Notes under the pieces: model-generated
What the model was told of the DNA's origin: nothing
Databases searched by the model: none
Seen by the model: only the letters and a program-made list of their open reading frames with translations
Position numbers and translations under genes: made by a program
Assembly: GCF_021390515.1 (NCBI RefSeq)
Contig: NZ_JAJUXI010000012.1
Location: 62,001 to 126,000, forward strand
Length of the DNA: 64,000 nt
Reading direction: 5' to 3'
Source: Dyadobacter sp. CY326
GTDB taxonomy: Bacteria > Bacteroidota > Bacteroidia > Cytophagales > Spirosomataceae
Part shown: in pieces, positions 60,711-64,000 of the stretch
How the letters are laid out: each line of letters opens with the position of its first letter
Position numbering within the stretch: the stretch's first letter is position 1

Positions 60711-63203
60711 ATGGCCTCCCTTTTTGAGGAAGAAATTACTTTTTTTGCCGATTTGATTTTGCCGGTTCCGATTCCTTCTTTGTTTACTTACAGGGTGCCA
60801 CGGGAAATGAGCGGGATGATTAAGGTGGGTGCACGGGTGATTGTGCAGTTTGGTCAAAAAAGGGTGATTACGGCCGTTGTTGCCAACATTCATTCCAACC
60901 CGCCTGCCAAATATCAGGCCAAATACATTCTCGAACTCCTTGATGATGAACCCATTGTCACAAAGCGCCAGCTTGAACTTTTCAATTGGGTGTCAGAATA
61001 TTATCTCTGCAACATTGGCGAAGTCCTCAACATTGCGCTGCCGGCCGGATTGAAAATTACAAGCCAGTCGAGAATACAGCTCAATCCTGAATTTGAATAC
61101 GATGATTTGCTAACCGATCAGGAACGCATCATTATCGACGAAATAAAAAAGCACCAAACGCTTTCCTATGAAGAAGTTGAGCGGCTTTTGCAGCGCTCGA
61201 ATATTACAGCGATTATTAAGTCGCTTGTAGGAAAGCGTGCTGTGATTTTGTTTGAGGAAGTTAAGGAGCGTTATAAGCCCAAAGTTGTTCGAAAAGTAAG
61301 ATTAAATGCCGCCTACACTTCTAATGACGCGCTTTCGAAATTGGCTGCGACTTTGGAAAAAACGCCAAAGCAGCAGGAAATTCTGCTCAAATATTTGAGT
61401 TACATTCCGGTTTACAACAATCCTGATTTGAACCAGAAAGGACTAGATAAATCGTTTTTCAGTCAGGATGAAAATGTTTCGGATGCGTCGCTTAACACAT
61501 TGATTAAGAAAGGAGTTTTTGATCAATTCGAGATTTTCATTTCAAGATTCGATGACATTCCGGCGAGCAATGCGGTCATAACATTAACCGAAACACAAAA
61601 AGAAGCTTCGAAACAAATCCACGCGCTATTTGCGGAAAAGGAAGTCGTGCTTTTGCATGGAATTACAGGCAGCGGGAAAACCGAAGTTTACATTGAATTG
61701 ATCAAACAAGTCCTGGAAAGCGGCTTACAGGTTTTATTTCTATTACCCGAAATTGCCTTAACCACGCAAATTGTCGTCCGGTTAAGGAAAGTTTTTGGCG
61801 ACACAATGGGGATTTATCATTCCAAGTTTTCTGATAACGAACGTGTTGAAGTCTGGAAAGGGATTTTGGACGGCAAATTCCAATTCGTGGTTGGTGTGCG
61901 ATCTGCCGTTTTTCTTCCTTTTGATAATCTTGGCCTGATCATCGTCGACGAGGAACACGAAACTTCATACAAGCAGCATGATCCCGCGCCCCGCTACAAC
62001 GCGCGCGATGTAGCCGTGATCATGTCTTACATGCACAAAGGAAAAACGCTCCTAGGCTCTGCAACGCCTTCATTAGAAAGCTATTATCACGCACAAACGG
62101 GCAGATATGGCCTTGTGGAAATGAATCAGCGCTTCGGAAATGCAGCATTGCCGACTTTTGAATTAATCGATACAAAAAAAGAGAAGAAGTCGAAGAAGAT
62201 GAAAAACGAGTTTTCATCTGTCCTGATCGATCATTTAAGACTTAATCTTCAAAATAAAGAGCAAACGATCCTTTTCCAAAACCGGCGCGGTTACTCGCCT
62301 TATCTGCAATGTGAGGTTTGTAACTGGATCCCCGAATGTGCGAATTGCGACGTGAGCCTCACTTATCACATGAAAGTGGGCGAATTGCGCTGCCATTATT
62401 GCGGTCACAAGGAAGAAGTCACGCGCACTTGTCCGCAATGTGGTTCTACGCAAGTGAAAACGATGGGTTACGGGACTGAAAAGATCGAAGAGGAAATTCA
62501 TTTGATGTTCCCGGAAGCGCGTGTGCAGAGGATGGATCTGGACACGACAAGGGCAAAAAACGCTTACCAGCAGATTATTTCAGCGTTTGAGGAAGGTGGC
62601 ATCGACATTCTGGTCGGTACGCAAATGGTAAGCAAAGGACTTGATTTTGATAATGTTAGCATGGTCGGAATTTTTGATGCCGACCGAATCATTCATTTCC
62701 CCGAATTCCGCGCTTCGGAACGGGCGTTCCAAATGCTCACACAGGTAAGCGGACGTGCAGGAAGACGCGCTGAAAAGCCTGGAAAAGTGCTTATTCAAAC
62801 CAATAATCCAGGCCAGAAATTGCTCGAAAAGATCATTAACAATGACTATAAAGGCATGTATGTCACTGAGATTGAGGAGCGTGAGAAATTTCATTATCCG
62901 CCATTCACGCGGCTCATCAAAGTAACCGTTAAGCACGTTGACGAAGCAGTTTCCAGCATGGCTGCGAAGGTGTTAGCTGAGAAATTGACCGCCAACCTGG
63001 GAGCCAGCCGGGTTCTCGGGCCACAGCCGCCGCTGGTGGAAAGAGTAAGAAATCAGTTTTTGTTCGACATTCTCATCAAACTTGAACGAGAAAAGATTAA
63101 TTTTAAGGCGGCAAAGTCATTTATACAAGAAAAGGTTATTGATATTTTAACCGATAAGACACTCAAAAGCATCCAGGTCGTGATTGACGTGGACTGTTCA
63201 TAA
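60711..63203 (+). CDS. priA: primosomal replication restart helicase PriA
   Basis: This 830-residue helicase has an N-terminal 3'-DNA-end-binding domain and a winged helix, then Walker A GITGSGKTEVYIEL near residue 318 and the DEXH-type motif IIVDEEHETSYK. An eight-cysteine zinc region follows (CEVCNWIPECANCDVS, CHYCGHKEEVTRTCPQCGS). Motifs V-VI (ILVGTQMVSKGLDFDNV and QVSGRAGR) come next. It restarts stalled replication forks by reloading the replisome. Length is typical for Bacteroidota. It begins 17 bp after the toxin stop, possibly sharing a transcript. Confidence 0.96.
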   Translation: MASLFEEEITFFADLILPVPIPSLFTYRVPREMSGMIKVGARVIVQFGQKRVITAVVANIHSNPPAKYQAKYILELLDDEPIVTKRQLELFNWVSEYYLCNIGEVLNIALPAGLKITSQSRIQLNPEFEYDDLLTDQERIIIDEIKKHQTLSYEEVERLLQRSNITAIIKSLVGKRAVILFEEVKERYKPKVVRKVRLNAAYTSNDALSKLAATLEKTPKQQEILLKYLSYIPVYNNPDLNQKGLDKSFFSQDENVSDASLNTLIKKGVFDQFEIFISRFDDIPASNAVITLTETQKEASKQIHALFAEKEVVLLHGITGSGKTEVYIELIKQVLESGLQVLFLLPEIALTTQIVVRLRKVFGDTMGIYHSKFSDNERVEVWKGILDGKFQFVVGVRSAVFLPFDNLGLIIVDEEHETSYKQHDPAPRYNARDVAVIMSYMHKGKTLLGSATPSLESYYHAQTGRYGLVEMNQRFGNAALPTFELIDTKKEKKSKKMKNEFSSVLIDHLRLNLQNKEQTILFQNRRGYSPYLQCEVCNWIPECANCDVSLTYHMKVGELRCHYCGHKEEVTRTCPQCGSTQVKTMGYGTEKIEEEIHLMFPEARVQRMDLDTTRAKNAYQQIISAFEEGGIDILVGTQMVSKGLDFDNVSMVGIFDADRIIHFPEFRASERAFQMLTQVSGRAGRRAEKPGKVLIQTNNPGQKLLEKIINNDYKGMYVTEIEEREKFHYPPFTRLIKVTVKHVDEAVSSMAAKVLAEKLTANLGASRVLGPQPPLVERVRNQFLFDILIKLEREKINFKAAKSFIQEKVIDILTDKTLKSIQVVIDVDCS

Positions 63204-63229
63204 AAATCATATTTACTGCATATTAATCT

Positions 63230-64000
63230 ATGTCTTCCAAAAAAACCAGAATTGTTGCTACCGTAGGTCCAGCCTCCGAAACAAAAGAAACATTGTATGC
63301 GTTGGCCAAAGCCGGGGTAAACGTTTTTCGCCTAAACTTCTCTCACGGTTCTCACGCTGATCACCTTCAAAGATTAACTACTATTCGGGAAATCAACGAA
63401 GAACACGGCTTAAATCTCGCTATTTTACAAGATTTGCAGGGTCCCAAAATTCGTATCGGAATGGTTGCCGAAAAAGATGGCGTTCTGATCGAAGCGGGTA
63501 AAAAACTGATATTATCCAACACAGAAGTGCTTGGAACAGCTGAAAAAGTGAGCACGCCTTACGACGGAATGTACAACGACGTCAAAATCGGTGACCGCAT
63601 CCTGATGGACGACGGTAAACTGGAAGTGCTTGTAACCGGAATGGACGGAAGTGACGTGATCACGGAAGTAATTTATGGTGGTTATTTGAAATCCAAAAAA
63701 GGCGTTAACCTGCCAAACACAAAGGTTTCAATGCCTTCTGTAACAGCGAAAGATTACGAAGATCTGGATTTTGGTCTTGAAAACAATGTGGAATGGGTGG
63801 CATTATCATTCGTTCGCACAGCGTCAGAATTGATCAAAGTAAAAGAATATATTGCCAGCAAAGGCAAAACGGCGCGACTGGTTGCTAAAATCGAGAAGCC
63901 AGAGGCGATCCTAAACATTGACGAAATCATTGAAGCAACGGACGCCATTATGGTTGCCCGCGGTGATTTGGGTGTGGAGCTTCCCGCTGAGGAAGTGCCT
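63230..64000 (+). CDS. pyk: pyruvate kinase (3' end cut by window edge)
   Basis: The first 257 residues are in the window. The N-terminus KTRIVATVGPAS and VFRLNFSHG (metal- and phosphate-binding Arg and Asn), DLQGPKIRIG, DDGKLEV (B domain), LPNTKVSMPSVTAKD and LVAKIEKPEA (catalytic Lys) with MVARGDLGVELP are diagnostic. It converts phosphoenolpyruvate and ADP to pyruvate and ATP. The ATG at 63230 is 26 bp after the priA stop. The C-terminal regulatory domain is outside the window. Confidence 0.97.
   Translation, partial: MSSKKTRIVATVGPASETKETLYALAKAGVNVFRLNFSHGSHADHLQRLTTIREINEEHGLNLAILQDLQGPKIRIGMVAEKDGVLIEAGKKLILSNTEVLGTAEKVSTPYDGMYNDVKIGDRILMDDGKLEVLVTGMDGSDVITEVIYGGYLKSKKGVNLPNTKVSMPSVTAKDYEDLDFGLENNVEWVALSFVRTASELIKVKEYIASKGKTARLVAKIEKPEAILNIDEIIEATDAIMVARGDLGVELPAEEVP

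Overview
The window reads as chromosomal DNA of a Bacteroidota bacterium, most likely of the Cytophagales (Dyadobacter/Spirosoma-like). The reasons are a type IX secretion sorting domain, a propeller-type histidine kinase next to a LytTR regulator, DUF3500, AAA/DUF4143 and DKNYY proteins, an OmpA with a TSP3-like linker, TAnnTTTG-type -7 promoter elements, weak Shine-Dalgarno sequences and moderate G+C. There are no insertion sequences, phage genes, rRNA genes or CRISPR arrays. Genus is inference only.

Layout. 1-7.8 kb: an RluE-like pseudouridine synthase (cut by the window edge), a DUF559 protein, a DUF3500 protein, a dGTPase, a FIST sensor / PAS histidine kinase / single-domain response regulator set, and a lipoprotein esterase. 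7.8-15.6 kb, minus strand: an AAA/DUF4143 ATPase and the four-gene ligase-associated DNA repair set (metallophosphoesterase, Lhr-type helicase, ATP-dependent ligase, MBL-fold exonuclease). That set is split by a VapBC-like toxin-antitoxin pair on the opposite strand. 15.7-23.5 kb: a DUF5618-like protein, a three-gene iron/haem/cobalamin-type ABC importer, a large membrane glycosyltransferase, and an NTF2-like / GNAT / nitrilase run. 23.4-28.6 kb, minus: a PQQ-type dehydrogenase fused to cytochrome c, two tandem secreted amidohydrolases and a DKNYY protein. 28.8-35.0 kb: a propeller-GAF-LytS-type kinase with its LytTR regulator, convergent with a TPR histidine kinase. 35.2-37.7 kb: a cupin, a 5'-truncated T9SS-sorted protein carrying six 15-bp repeats, a membrane protein, tRNA-Asn and a small protein. 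37.7-42.4 kb: rsmG, a GT2 glycosyltransferase, tgt and ompA.

42.4-52.7 kb is a surface-polysaccharide locus: glf, a Wzc-like tyrosine kinase, neuB, neuC, neuA, a putative transferase, a Wzy-like polymerase and a GT4-like transferase. The genes from neuB on overlap or abut, and together they predict synthesis, activation, transfer and polymerisation of a sialic-acid-type sugar. 53-64 kb is mostly housekeeping: dnaG, a DUF4136 lipoprotein, a YtxH protein, a YCF48-like secreted protein, a YpdA-like reductase, pabB/pabC, a second PIN toxin-antitoxin pair, priA and the start of pyk.

The observations most worth a second look are the toxin-antitoxin pair inside the repair cluster, the Tgt that lacks the usual zinc cysteines, the truncated T9SS gene with its repeat expansion, a 10-residue internal duplication at the active site of NeuA, and an unfamiliar transferase in the sialic-acid operon.
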